Below, one piece after another: positions 7,553 to 17,056 of a DNA stretch of 64,000 nt. The position numbers were made by a program, and so were the translations under genes. The notes under the pieces were generated by a model, which searched no databases, was not told the origin of the DNA, and worked only from the letters and a program-made list of their open reading frames with translations. The DNA comes from Irineochytrium annulatum (Eukaryota; Chytridiomycota; Chytridiomycetes; Chytridiales; Chytridiaceae). Position 1 is the stretch's first letter; every line of letters starts with the position of its first letter. Location of the stretch: assembly GCA_027600665.1 (NCBI GenBank), contig JADGJL010000021.1, forward strand, positions 1-64,000, given 5' to 3'.

Positions 7553-10500
7553 TTATTCCTGATAAACATCCACTTTTACATCAGGTTTATGATCTGATGG
7601 CATACTAGCTGTAAAAACAACATTATGCCCTATATTAGATACATCCCATCCAATAATAGCTTGCCCGAATGCAGATCTAATTCTATCAGCTACTTCGTCT
7701 AGTGTTACTGTTCCTGATAAATTCACATGTTTCACAACTTCATGTATACCATCTTGAAAAACAATTTTTATGATTCCTGAAGGGATTGTACCAGAATCAA
7801 TTTTTAGGGTTACAACTTGTTTAACACCTGCATAAAACTCAGAACCTGGGGTAGTAATTGAGCTTGAGATCAAGCCTACCCCAGCAGTGGATTCCTCTAT
7901 TGTAACGGATAAATTAGGATTGTTATTTGAAGCCACTTTAGCTATGAACTTTACAATGTTATCTATGCTCGAAACGTACCAATCAGTTAAAGTCATATCA
8001 AATACATTTGCTATCTTTGAGGCTACTTCCTCAGCAGACTCCGTCCCTACTAAACTGACATCCTTCAAAATTGTCACGGCACCGTCTGTATATTTAACCT
8101 TAACTTCCCCTATAGCAGTTGCCCCTGAATCAATGACTAAAGTGACCACTTGTTGAACACCTTCAGGACGTACAGCTCCTACTGTAGTAATTTTACTATC
8201 CGCCATACCGATTCCTGTGTTTAAACCAGAAAGTCTCGCCAGCGCTTTGCTATTGTTCTCTGTAGGAAGTTTAGCTGTAAAAATCACCTTTGTGCCATTA
8301 GCAGATACATTCCAATCGGGAATGTTTGTCCCGAATGCTGTTGCTATCTTGTCAGCAAGCTCACTTCCACTTTCAGGGCTTCCCAACATATTCACATGCA
8401 CTGTCCAAGCAGATACTCCATCTGTAAACTTAACTCCTATTGGTCCACCGTCACTCTCTGAATTAGGCAAGCTCAATGTCACGATCTGGGACGTATTCGT
8501 ATTAGGGTTTCCAGGAACCGTAAGTTCACTGGAAGGCGCCCCAACCCCTGATGCCTCCAATGTATATACCCGAATATTTTCATTATTCGTACCTAGCTGT
8601 TGAGATGTAAAATGCACCTTCTCTCCATCAGATGCCACACTCCATCCTGCAATGGATGTCCCAAATGCTTCCGCTATATTTGATGCTACTTCGACCGCAC
8701 TTTCTGTGCCTGTAATATAGATGCTTCTGGAAATAGGGGCTCCGCCATCTGTAAAGAAGATATAGTGTGAACCCGGTGCTGTCGCTCTATTTTCTACTGC
8801 TAGCGTTACTACTTGGGCTATATCTGGTGTTGGTACTGTTCCTACTGTAGTAATTTTACTATCCGCCATACCGATTCCTGTGTTTAAACCAGAAAGTCTC
8901 GCCAGCGCTTTGCTATTGTTCTCTGCAGGAAGTTTAGCTGTAAAAATCACCTTTGTGCCATTAGCAGATACATTCCAATCAGGAATGGTTGATCCAAATG
9001 CTGTTGCTATCTTGTCAGCAAGCTCACTTCCACTTTCAGGGCTTCCCAACATATTCACATGCACTGTCCATGCAGATACTCCATCTGTGAACTTAACTCC
9101 TATTGGTCCACCGTCACTCTCCGAATTAGGCAAGCTCAATGTCACGATCTGGGACGTATTCGTATTAGCGTTTCCAGGAACCGTAAGTTCACTTGAGGGC
9201 GCACCAACCCCTGATGCCTCCAGTGTATATACCCGAATATTTTCATTATTCGTACCTGGCTGTTGAGATGTAAAATGCACCTTTTCTCCATCAGATGCCA
9301 CACTCCATCCTGCAATGGATGTCCCAAATGCTTCCGCTATATTTGATGCTACTTCGACCGCACTTTCTGTGCCTGTAATATAGATGCTTCTGGAAATAGG
9401 GGCTCCGCCATCTGTAAAAAAGATATAGTGTGAACCCGGTGCCGTCGCTCCATTTTCTATTACTAAGGTTACTACTTGTGCTGTGCCGGTATTGTTCTCA
9501 ACGCTTCCTGGGACAGTGATTGTACTTCCTCTTGAAACCACACCTGTCATTATGCTCTCCACCGTTGCTTTAACATTATCGTTATTATTGGAAGGGTTTG
9601 CTGCCGTGAAAAGTATACTTGCATTCTGTGTATCCACGTTCCAGGATAATAATTTATTTTCAAAAGCTCTGGCCACTTTAGAAGCTATCTCAACTTTTGA
9701 TTCATTTCCGTCCAGTTCGACATATACAGCTACTGGATTAACTCCATCTGTAAAAGTTGCACGTAGAAAACCTGGTGTAATTACATCTTTCGTTATTGTC
9801 AAAGTAATTACTTGCTCTCTTCCTTGAATTGCTTTGGCTCCTTTAGTAGTAATTATTGCGGACGTCCTTAATCCTGTACCAGGCGAATAGGAGCCAGACC
9901 CACCAGGATAACTGGCTGAACTAAAATTACTAGTAGAAGATGTCGGAGGCAATGAAATGACTGGATGATTATCATCCTGAACCTCTATTTTTTGATTCTG
10001 AATTGAAGAAAATGCCTTATCCAGTATTACAATAGCCTCAGCTCTTGTAATTGGTGATGCTGGTTTGAATGTCCCATTGGGGTAGCCCGTAATGATATTC
10101 TTGGAGAATACAGCACCTATGGCTCCCTTACTCCAGAATAAAAACTCTGACGAATCTTTAAACGATATAACTGCTTTTTCATTACTAGGTAATTTGAGCA
10201 AACTAGCTACTATGACTGCTACTTCTTGACGTGTTATTAGATTAGAACTACGAATCGTTTGGTCTTTATAACCTTGTATGTACCCTGCTTTTACTGCTTT
10301 TTGTGCTTCTATATACGTCCATTCTGAGGCAGACAAATCAGTAAAATTTACTTCCGCTAGTTGCTTAAATTGAAATTGACGATTAACTAACGCCATAAAT
10401 TCTCCACGACTAATTACATTATTAGGCCTGAACAAACCGTCGGAGTAGCCTTTGATTAATCCTTTTGAATGCCAATTAATAATGGTAGATTGAGCCCAAT

Positions 10501-10612
10501 GCCCCTCAATATCTGAAGACATATCCTGACCATAGGCAACTTCAACTGACACGAATAACATACTCATAACTAAGATGATTATGTTTATTTTTAGAGTTAT
10601 TCTTTTAAACAT
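7553..10612 (-). CDS. S-layer-homology surface protein with seven tandem repeats
   Basis: This 1019-residue exported protein has a signal peptide (about 1-29, ending VEVAYGQ). Three SLH domains follow (about 30-205, with GHWAQSTI, GYSDGLFRPNN, ITRQEVAVI, GYPNGTFKPASPITRAEA), which anchor it to pyruvylated cell-wall polymer. A Ser/Gly linker follows, and then seven repeats of about 105 residues. Each carries a core of QVVTLxI, FTDG, an Ala/Val-rich helix VASxIAxAF and a W-V strand. Repeats 4-5 are a near-copy of 2-3. The ATG at 10612 follows AGGAGGAAGGAT; an upstream in-frame start at 10642 lacks a site. The repeat region probably extends the protein away from the wall. The ligand is unknown. 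Confidence 0.92.
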   Translation of the reverse strand: MFKRITLKINIIILVMSMLFVSVEVAYGQDMSSDIEGHWAQSTIINWHSKGLIKGYSDGLFRPNNVISRGEFMALVNRQFQFKQLAEVNFTDLSASEWTYIEAQKAVKAGYIQGYKDQTIRSSNLITRQEVAVIVASLLKLPSNEKAVISFKDSSEFLFWSKGAIGAVFSKNIITGYPNGTFKPASPITRAEAIVILDKAFSSIQNQKIEVQDDNHPVISLPPTSSTSNFSSASYPGGSGSYSPGTGLRTSAIITTKGAKAIQGREQVITLTITKDVITPGFLRATFTDGVNPVAVYVELDGNESKVEIASKVARAFENKLLSWNVDTQNASILFTAANPSNNNDNVKATVESIMTGVVSRGSTITVPGSVENNTGTAQVVTLVIENGATAPGSHYIFFTDGGAPISRSIYITGTESAVEVASNIAEAFGTSIAGWSVASDGEKVHFTSQQPGTNNENIRVYTLEASGVGAPSSELTVPGNANTNTSQIVTLSLPNSESDGGPIGVKFTDGVSAWTVHVNMLGSPESGSELADKIATAFGSTIPDWNVSANGTKVIFTAKLPAENNSKALARLSGLNTGIGMADSKITTVGTVPTPDIAQVVTLAVENRATAPGSHYIFFTDGGAPISRSIYITGTESAVEVASNIAEAFGTSIAGWSVASDGEKVHFTSQQLGTNNENIRVYTLEASGVGAPSSELTVPGNPNTNTSQIVTLSLPNSESDGGPIGVKFTDGVSAWTVHVNMLGSPESGSELADKIATAFGTNIPDWNVSANGTKVIFTAKLPTENNSKALARLSGLNTGIGMADSKITTVGAVRPEGVQQVVTLVIDSGATAIGEVKVKYTDGAVTILKDVSLVGTESAEEVASKIANVFDMTLTDWYVSSIDNIVKFIAKVASNNNPNLSVTIEESTAGVGLISSSITTPGSEFYAGVKQVVTLKIDSGTIPSGIIKIVFQDGIHEVVKHVNLSGTVTLDEVADRIRSAFGQAIIGWDVSNIGHNVVFTASMPSDHKPDVKVDVYQE
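8178..8815 (-). repeat. Direct repeat, distal copy (encodes repeats 4-5 of the SLH protein)
   Basis: This block is nearly identical in DNA to 8841-9478, at a constant offset of 663 bases (221 codons). Anchors such as the segments starting at 8178 and 8841, or at 8341 and 9004, line up exactly. The duplication is in frame. Confidence 0.9.
8841..9478 (-). repeat. Direct repeat, proximal copy (encodes repeats 2-3 of the SLH protein)
   Basis: This is the partner of 8178-8815. Similarity fades near 9478, where the two copies diverge into different linker sequences. The few differences are mostly single bases, so the duplication is recent on an evolutionary scale. Confidence 0.9.
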
Positions 10613-10788
10613 ATCCTTCCTCCTATTTTTAATAGATACCACTCAATAATTTATTTTATTATACAAACCTACCTTCACGTCCTTTCTCTTAATGGTGAAT
10701 ATAGAACGAAGACTTACTTGAAATGATCGTTCTAGCCCATTCTTATAAATGTAGTATAACATTTTATAGGAGATATCATTATCATTAA

Positions 10789-11640
10789 TGTAAAGCGAAC
10801 CCTTTTTAAAGGACATTTCGAAAAAAAACTAGCAACTTGTTGAAGCTGCTGTCTGTATTTTACAGGCGGCAGATTTTTCAAATTCCACTGCCCTCTGATA
10901 GTGAATGTATTACGTCATATAACTCCTAATTCTTCGTTTTATTTCTTCTAATTTAGTTCCCATGTTCTTCACTACGGATTGAGATTGGGAGCTCGTATAG
11001 TGAAAACCTTGATCGGAATCAATTAAGGCATCTTTTTTAATGGCGATGCTCTGTAACTTACGAAGCGTTTTTAGTGCAATTTCTATACTTATAAAAGAAG
11101 AAACTTCATTCGCTAAAATTTCTTTGTCTGTATGTCTTGAATCGTCGATAAATACGCCCGTTTATTGCCTTTGTACTTTAATGTAATATCCTGTTAATAA
11201 AACCTTTCCCGCCTCGCTTGCCTGGCTTAAAATAGCGCTATAATACGTTTGGACATGTGCGATCTCTTTCGATGCTTATGCCATTTTACGAGCTGGATTA
11301 GTTTTTCGAATGGGACAGATGATTTCAAAATTCTTCATAATACAGGCGGTTAAGCTTTAAGTTGTCGTCATCATGTTTGATTCTCCAGTGTCATTTTGAT
11401 TTGACATGCTCTTTTTTTCGTCCAAGAAAATGATAAGCCTTTAAAATAATACCCTTTACAATCTCATCTATTTTGGCTTTAGCTACACGCTTTTGCACTG
11501 ATTTTTCAGAGAAATAATTGTAGGCTCCAGAACGTGATACTTCAATAACGTCACATAAATAGCGAGCCAACCGCTTCAATTTGTACGTTTTAATTGTAAG
11601 ATGAATGAATTCAAACTTCAGTTCTTCACGATACGAAGCA
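10789..11640 (-). mobile_element. Decayed IS3-family (IS150-like) insertion sequence
   Basis: Three frames on the - strand carry pieces of one IS3 orfB transposase in the right order. They are TYKLKRLARYLCDVIEVSRS (N-terminal HTH region), then ICPIRKTNPARKMA, then KVLLTG, DKEILANEVSSF and DALIDSDQGFHYTS (DDE core), and finally RGQWNLKNLPPVKYRQQLQQ (C-terminus). Stops, frameshifts and at least one internal deletion after HYTS separate them. A possible end repeat starts at 10789 (TGTAAAGCGAACCC). The element cannot encode a working enzyme. Confidence 0.75.
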
Positions 11641-11678
11641 CGCCAACGTTTTCCAGAAGAACGAACACGCTCCAAAAG

Positions 11679-11831
11679 AGAGGATATATCGTTGCACAGC
11701 CCGTAAAGAATGATCCGGAGACAATTGCAGTAACTATAACCCCTGACGGGATAGACTACTATGAGCAAGGATATCTTCATGGAAAAGCAAACGGCTTTCA
11801 AGTCGTCAAAGAGATTAAGAACACGAAGTAA
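11679..11831 (+). pseudogene. C-terminal remnant of an unidentified gene
   Basis: The open frame reads RGYIVAQPVKNDPETIAVTI, then TPDGIDYYEQGYLHGKANGF and ends KEIKNTK at TAA 11831. The text looks like real coding sequence (ITPDGIDYY resembles the wing of small winged-helix proteins) but has no start. It is cut off just where the IS3 remnant begins, so it may be a gene truncated by that insertion. A good terminator follows. Confidence 0.4.
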
Positions 11832-11838
11832 AGAATTG

Positions 11839-11886
11839 TGGAAGGCCTCTGGATATGAAACACTCCCAGATGCCTTCCATTTAGTT
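11839..11886 (+). terminator. Terminator after the truncated gene
   Basis: TGGAAGGC-TCTGG (11839-11852) pairs with CCAGA-GCCTTCCA (11866-11879) around one mismatch, then ATTTAGTT. It lies directly after the stop of the remnant ORF and supports that fragment having been a real gene. Confidence 0.6.
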
Positions 11887-11962
11887 CAATTAAAAACATT
11901 CACCAGCAATAACGCAGTCCAAACCTCCCCAACACATCATGGGCTGGAAGTATAATTATATA

Positions 11963-14551
11963 TCAATCTTGTTCATCCTCCGGCATAGTGGGTTCGTCGT
12001 CAGGCTTCGCTGTCTCTCTGGACTGTATTTCCTCAATCCGGCTCGACACCTTCTGATACAGGTAAGAGATGCCAAGCAGCAGAACACCGAAGCTGAAATA
12101 GGCAAAGATTTTGCTGCCCGAGGTAAGCATACCCACATCGTAGAACACCATTTTACCTGTAGCGAATAATGTTAGGCCAAGACCCAGACGCCGAATCATG
12201 ACATATTTTCTACGGAATCCGTAGGCAATATAGAGAATCGCGAGCAGCAGATAGATCAGGCTGAACATCAGCCCCACATCACCCCACTGGAACTGGATCG
12301 TCAGGAATACGGTGATGACCCCTAGCAGATATACCCCTGCGATAACCGGGTACCATTCAATGCTCTTGAACTGCCTGCGGATGCCTGCAATCAGCAGATC
12401 CCTTCCTGCAAAGAACACCCCTACGTTAAAGATGATTAGCACCAGCAAACCCACAATCTCTGCCGCTGTATGCTGCTGAACTTCCGGCTGAAGCGCTGGC
12501 ATGGTTAAGGTGACAGCCAGTGCAATACAGCAACCAATGGCATGCAGGAAAGTCGTATACATCTGTACGTATGGATCACGCAACAACTTCACTTTGCTCA
12601 ATCCATAGGCCAATGCAATGGTCAGCGCTGCAAACATGAGCAGCTTGTAGAACATGTATAACAGGAACGTCCCATCCACAGCTCTGGTATACAATTCATT
12701 CGATTCATACAGCACGTATATCCACAGATTGGCGAGTGTTACATACTTGAATCCGTTCAGAAAGCCCAGCTCCAGCGGGCTGTAGTTGAATCTCTCCCTG
12801 GCAGATGAGCTGCTGTGAACTGCCCAGGCATAATACAGGGTAATCAGCAGGGTTCCCAGCGTGATGCTGGAGTATTTTAACATGAAGTAAGAACGTTCCC
12901 CGATGAAGAATAGCGCCAGCAGGTCATAGTACACGAAAGTGATTAGACATAGCAGCACAATACCCCATCCGGCTCGCTCCACCGACTTGAACCGTTTCAG
13001 ATGTCCAAGCGTAACCAGCAGAACCCCTTCAATTAACCAGCCCATCGATAACCACTTGGCCCCGAACTGGAACGGAATAATCAGAATGGCAAAGGTCAGG
13101 GAAGTGATATAGAAGAGCAGAATGGTCTGTTTCTCCTGAGCCATATTGCGCTGAACGAATCGTGCGAGACCCAGATATACCACGCAGAAGATTAATGCCA
13201 ACAAGCCCTGAGCATCATTCCAATCTGCCACATCAAATAACACGTATAACATCAGGCAACTAATGGTCGTATTCATAGCAAGCAGAGCGAAATCCCACCA
13301 GGTTAACTTCATCCGATGTTTGAACGGATATGCCAGTGTAATGCCCAGATATAATGCAAACGTCACAATGGAATACAACATGCCAATCTTCTCACTTGGC
13401 GACAGCCACAAGAGGATAAGCATGGATGGTGTGTTGAACAGGAAACTGATATAGTGCACTACCGGCCATCGTTTGCCGAATGATATGAACACAATAATGC
13501 CGTTTAAGAGCAGCAGATAGATCATGGCTACATAGACAGCAGTACCCTCAAGCCCGAACGAGAACATATAGGAGAATAGCGGGAGATATCCGCCCACCAG
13601 ACCGAGTGAACAGATGGTCTTCGACTGATACCTTAGGGACAACAATACGGAGATTGCCGATACCAATACAGACAGGGCAAGTCCCGTATATAACCCGATA
13701 ATATGCAGTAAAAAGTAGCTATAGAAGATGGACCCGAATAACACGGAGATCCCGCCCCCTAGCAGCCCCATTGCAAACGTCTGCTTTTTGCGGCGGAACA
13801 GCCACTCTCCTCCAGCGAGCATTAGAGCACCCAGCAGGAAAAAGGCTCCGCTCTTCATCTCGTCATTAAACCAGGTCGAGTACGAGTATTGGAACGCTGC
13901 TCCAACCCCCAGAATGAGGAGCAGGATGGCTACTTTGTTGATCCAGCTAAGTCCAATCTTCATCTCCATGCGATTCTGCTTGATCCGGCGCTGAATGGTC
14001 TCTTCGCTCAATCCCTCCTCCGCCATCTGCTCATATCCATGTTCCATATGCCCACGTAGAGCCTCTTCTCGTTCCCATACGGCTCGCTTGTGTGATTCAA
14101 TGCGCTCCTTCACCTCTGCCGCCAGGTAAGCAATCCTCTCCTTCATTTGTTGGGAATCCTCTTGTAACTCCTGTGCTGCCTGGTTGTACAGCGCGTTCAG
14201 GTTGGACTTGGTTCGATGTTCATGGAAGGCAACTCGATCATTATGTACCGCCGTTTTTCCTTGAAAATACGTTTCCATCTTCTCCCGCGATACCCGGATC
14301 AGATTAAGCTTCTCATCCAACATCTGTTCAGATAACGCCATGCGAAGACGTGCATTCTCTTCTTCCATCTTGCGCGAGCGAAGTTCAAGCTGGTGCAGCT
14401 TGAGCTTCTGGGCTTCATACTGTTCTTGTAACTGTTCATTCTTAACGATCAGGTCATCGGACTGGTATTCCTGGAGCAAGGCGTGATACTCCTTCGCCAG
14501 CTGTTTCTGCTGCTCCTGAACCTGTTCAAGCCGATCCTTAAAATCCTTCAT
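11963..14551 (-). CDS. DUF2339 multi-spanning membrane protein
   Basis: This 862-residue protein has a long charged coiled-coil N-terminus (about 1-190, with QLEQ/KLEE-like heptads) and then more than 20 hydrophobic helices to the end. The start of the membrane part, KIGLSWINKVAILLLILGVG followed by AAFQYSY, is the hallmark of DUF2339. The very end is acidic (DEPTMPEDEQD). The ATG follows GGAGG. The function of the family is unknown; a role in the envelope is inferred from topology. The gene appears to be a single unit. Confidence 0.9.
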   Translation of the reverse strand: MKDFKDRLEQVQEQQKQLAKEYHALLQEYQSDDLIVKNEQLQEQYEAQKLKLHQLELRSRKMEEENARLRMALSEQMLDEKLNLIRVSREKMETYFQGKTAVHNDRVAFHEHRTKSNLNALYNQAAQELQEDSQQMKERIAYLAAEVKERIESHKRAVWEREEALRGHMEHGYEQMAEEGLSEETIQRRIKQNRMEMKIGLSWINKVAILLLILGVGAAFQYSYSTWFNDEMKSGAFFLLGALMLAGGEWLFRRKKQTFAMGLLGGGISVLFGSIFYSYFLLHIIGLYTGLALSVLVSAISVLLSLRYQSKTICSLGLVGGYLPLFSYMFSFGLEGTAVYVAMIYLLLLNGIIVFISFGKRWPVVHYISFLFNTPSMLILLWLSPSEKIGMLYSIVTFALYLGITLAYPFKHRMKLTWWDFALLAMNTTISCLMLYVLFDVADWNDAQGLLALIFCVVYLGLARFVQRNMAQEKQTILLFYITSLTFAILIIPFQFGAKWLSMGWLIEGVLLVTLGHLKRFKSVERAGWGIVLLCLITFVYYDLLALFFIGERSYFMLKYSSITLGTLLITLYYAWAVHSSSSARERFNYSPLELGFLNGFKYVTLANLWIYVLYESNELYTRAVDGTFLLYMFYKLLMFAALTIALAYGLSKVKLLRDPYVQMYTTFLHAIGCCIALAVTLTMPALQPEVQQHTAAEIVGLLVLIIFNVGVFFAGRDLLIAGIRRQFKSIEWYPVIAGVYLLGVITVFLTIQFQWGDVGLMFSLIYLLLAILYIAYGFRRKYVMIRRLGLGLTLFATGKMVFYDVGMLTSGSKIFAYFSFGVLLLGISYLYQKVSSRIEEIQSRETAKPDDEPTMPEDEQD

Positions 14552-14669
14552 GTACTTCCTCCATTGGTTGATGTTTAATCTTTTCCCTGTATTTTACTAT
14601 ATGTATGCCATAAAAAGAGCTTTTATTTTCCAGTTACTAATCATTCGCTACAGCTAGGCAACAAAAATA

Positions 14670-14726
14670 AAAACATCAGCATTCCCGGTTTTTGCAATCA
14701 AAAACTCAAGGATTTACTGATGTTTT
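14670..14726 (-). terminator. Terminator of the MFS importer gene
   Basis: A 10-bp stem (AAAACATCAG, 14670-14679, with CTGATGTTTT, 14717-14726) has a long loop and a T-rich tail in the - direction. It is 34 bases after the MFS stop codon. Confidence 0.6.
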
Positions 14727-14759
14727 CTAGAATAGAAGTTATCTTTTCATTTAAGGAAA

Positions 14760-16076
14760 TTAGTGAATTGCTTTCGGAATTGGTTTCTTCAGGAATACAC
14801 CATAAGAGACAGCGCCCATGAGAAGCAGACCTGCTCCCAGCAAGAATACATTGTTGAAGCTGCCCGTCGTATCCAGAATGTATCCGGTTACAATTGGAGC
14901 AAGCGCTGCGCCGAGAAATCCGCCAAAGTTCTGGATGGCCCCAAGTGAGGCTACCTGTTCACCCGGTGCAATATCTGCTGCCAGAGTCCAGATAACACCT
15001 GATGGCAGTTGGGATGCGAAGTAACCTACAGACAGAAGCACAATGCTCACAACAGTACTGTCAATAAACGGAATGGGTGCTACCGAAGCAGCTGCCAGAA
15101 CAGCCCCACCTACGATGGGAACTTTCCGCGAAGTGACCACATTGACTCCTTTTCGAATGAAAAAGTCTGAGATAAATCCGCCTAACAGTACACCGATAAT
15201 ACCGGCTACGAACGGAATAGAGGCAATCCAGCCTGTCTCTTTCAACGTAAAGCCCTGCTCCTTCTCCAGATAACTCGGCAGCCAAGTGAGGTATACCCAG
15301 ATCGTAAACATGATGCCGAAATTGCCGATAATCATAAACCAAGTGCTTTTGTGCTTGAACAGCGATCCCCAGTTTGCTTTGGGTGCGTCTGCTGCCGCAC
15401 TTGCATTCGCGTTCTCGCTCTGATCGGCAACCGCATCCGGGCCTTTGATCAATTGCTTCTCCGCAAAAGTCGGATCTCGGTACACCTTGATCCAGATGAG
15501 CATGATGATCAGACCAATGACGCCGACAAAAATGAACATGCCTCTCCACGTCATTGTTAACATCAGAACGGTCAATAGCGGCGGTGCAATCGCGTTGGCA
15601 ATCTGTGAGCCGGTATTGATAATCGAGGTTGGTAATCCGCGCTCACTTTTGGCAAACCAGCGCTCTGTCACCTTCAAGCCGGAGGTGAAGAACGGCGACT
15701 CGGATACACCAAGCAGCATCCGCATGGCGTATAACAGTGAATAAGAATTGGTAAATGCACTGAGTATGGTAGCAATGGACCACAGTCCTGAAGCCCATCC
15801 AAACATCTTTTTGGGGCCAAACTTGTCAACCAGCCATCCGGCTGGCAAATTCGCTAACGCGTAAGGCCATAGGAAGGCAGACAACAGCAATCCCATCTGT
15901 GTGGAGGACAGCCCAAATTCGGCTGCAATGGTTGTATTCGCGATACTCAGATTGGATCGGTCCAAATAGTTAACCACTGCACCCAGCAATAGTAACAGGA
16001 TAATTCCCCACCTTAATCCCACTTTTGGGGCTTGAGGTACTGAAGCAGGGGACGGTGATGTCTTTAAGGTTGCCAT
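14760..16076 (-). CDS. MFS transporter, anion:cation symporter (sugar-acid) type
   Basis: This 438-residue protein has 12 predicted membrane helices with a central charged loop near 200-230. The N-terminal signature VVNYLDRSNLSIA, followed by GLLLSAFLWPYALANLPAGW and DKFGPKKMFG, is typical of the ACS group. That group includes hexuronate, glucarate and galactonate importers (ExuT, GudP, DgoT). It follows the aldolase and IclR genes on the same strand, so the substrate is probably a sugar acid that feeds a 2-keto-3-deoxy intermediate. The exact substrate cannot be read from the sequence. The ATG follows GAGGAGAG. Confidence 0.9.
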   Translation of the reverse strand: MATLKTSPSPASVPQAPKVGLRWGIILLLLLGAVVNYLDRSNLSIANTTIAAEFGLSSTQMGLLLSAFLWPYALANLPAGWLVDKFGPKKMFGWASGLWSIATILSAFTNSYSLLYAMRMLLGVSESPFFTSGLKVTERWFAKSERGLPTSIINTGSQIANAIAPPLLTVLMLTMTWRGMFIFVGVIGLIIMLIWIKVYRDPTFAEKQLIKGPDAVADQSENANASAAADAPKANWGSLFKHKSTWFMIIGNFGIMFTIWVYLTWLPSYLEKEQGFTLKETGWIASIPFVAGIIGVLLGGFISDFFIRKGVNVVTSRKVPIVGGAVLAAASVAPIPFIDSTVVSIVLLSVGYFASQLPSGVIWTLAADIAPGEQVASLGAIQNFGGFLGAALAPIVTGYILDTTGSFNNVFLLGAGLLLMGAVSYGVFLKKPIPKAIH

Positions 16077-16195
16077 GTAAACTCACTCTCCTCAACACAT
16101 ATAAATATACTAAAATTAAATATTATAGATAAATATGGTAATTAAAGGGCGTAGATAAGAAGCACTGCCTTGTAATCTCAGACAGAAGCTTTTCA

Positions 16196-16210
16196 AGTAT
16201 GCGTTTTCAT
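16196..16210 (-). promoter_or_regulatory. Candidate cre (CcpA) box upstream of the MFS importer
   Basis: On the - strand the sequence ATGAAAACGCATACT fits the degenerate cre consensus WTGNAANCGNWNNCW at all fixed positions. It is about 120 bases before the MFS start. The consensus is loose, so chance matches are possible. Confidence 0.35.
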
Positions 16211-16297
16211 AAGGCAGTATCCGATCCCTTATTTTTAAGGACGTAACCGATCTGCACCATGGGCTCACAACGATAGCTAGTATTTCTTCCCTCTATC

Positions 16298-16320
16298 GCT
16301 GTGAACTTCATTTGCACAGC
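16298..16320 (-). promoter_or_regulatory. Degenerate operator-like dyad after the aldolase gene
   Basis: GCTGTG and CACAGC flank 11 bases, and the left arm shares TGTGAACTT with the IclR operator at 17882. It lies between the aldolase stop and the MFS gene, close to another inverted repeat (CGATAG/CTATCG, 16271-16297). A third, weaker IclR site is one reading. Confidence 0.3.
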
Positions 16321-16347
16321 CAACTAACTTAATCTGATTAAGATAAA

Positions 16348-16992
16348 TTAACGTGCCACGGCTACTGCCTGCAAAAATTCCTCAGCGGCCTTGGTTACTA
16401 ACCCATAATCGCCAGTCTCTTTGGCTGCTTTGGTGATGTAACTGCCGACGCCAACGCCTACACAACCGGCATCCAGCCATTCATGTACGTTTTGGGGCGT
16501 CACTCCGCCAGTAGGAGCAATGGCTGCCTGTGGCAGAGGGGCAGAGATCGCTTTGACATATTGCGGACCTACAGATTCCGCCGGGAACAGTTTCACAATA
16601 TCTGCTCCCGCTTCAAGACTCTCCACAATTTCCTTAGCTGTGAACGCACCACTGACAGTAACCGCCTGATAGCGATTAGCTACCTTAATCATATCTGGGT
16701 TGAGCTGAGGACTAACCAACATCTCGGCCCCCGCCAATATCGCTGCACGTGCCGTCTCACCATCCAATATTGTGCCCGCCCCAATCAGAATGCCTTGGGA
16801 TGCATATTTGCGAGACAACACCTTGATTACATCCAAAGCTCCCGGAACACTCATCGTAATTTCAAGCGCCCGAATACCTCCTGCAATCGCCGCTTCTGCA
16901 ACGGATAATGCTTCTTCTTCACTGTCCGAACGGATAATCAATACGATTCCGGTTTCAGCGATGATTTTCATGTTTTCCAGCTTTCTCCACAT
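16348..16992 (-). CDS. Bifunctional-type KDPG/KDPGal aldolase family protein
   Basis: This 214-residue TIM-barrel aldolase of class I cleaves 2-keto-3-deoxy-6-phospho sugar acids to pyruvate and glyceraldehyde 3-phosphate. The expected motifs are present: GIRALEITM (catalytic Glu), IGAGTILD, VSPQLNPD, DIVKLFPAE (Schiff-base Lys) and IAPTGGV. The length is normal for the family. The ATG follows AGGAGG at 8 bases. With the IclR regulator 61 bases upstream and the importer downstream, it forms a catabolic operon. No dehydratase or classical 2-keto-3-deoxy kinase gene is present locally. Gluconate or galactonate stereochemistry cannot be settled here. Confidence 0.92.
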   Translation of the reverse strand: MWRKLENMKIIAETGIVLIIRSDSEEEALSVAEAAIAGGIRALEITMSVPGALDVIKVLSRKYASQGILIGAGTILDGETARAAILAGAEMLVSPQLNPDMIKVANRYQAVTVSGAFTAKEIVESLEAGADIVKLFPAESVGPQYVKAISAPLPQAAIAPTGGVTPQNVHEWLDAGCVGVGVGSYITKAAKETGDYGLVTKAAEEFLQAVAVAR

Positions 16993-17033
16993 CCAAATAA
17001 CCTCCTGATTCCTGTTGTGCCTATTAATGGGGT

Positions 17034-17056
17034 TTAATTCAATTCAATTCAATTTA
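17034..17056 (+). repeat. Short pentanucleotide repeat
   Basis: Three to four tandem copies of AATTC lie between the IclR and aldolase genes. The run abuts the IclR stop codon and could vary in length by slippage. Confidence 0.6.
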
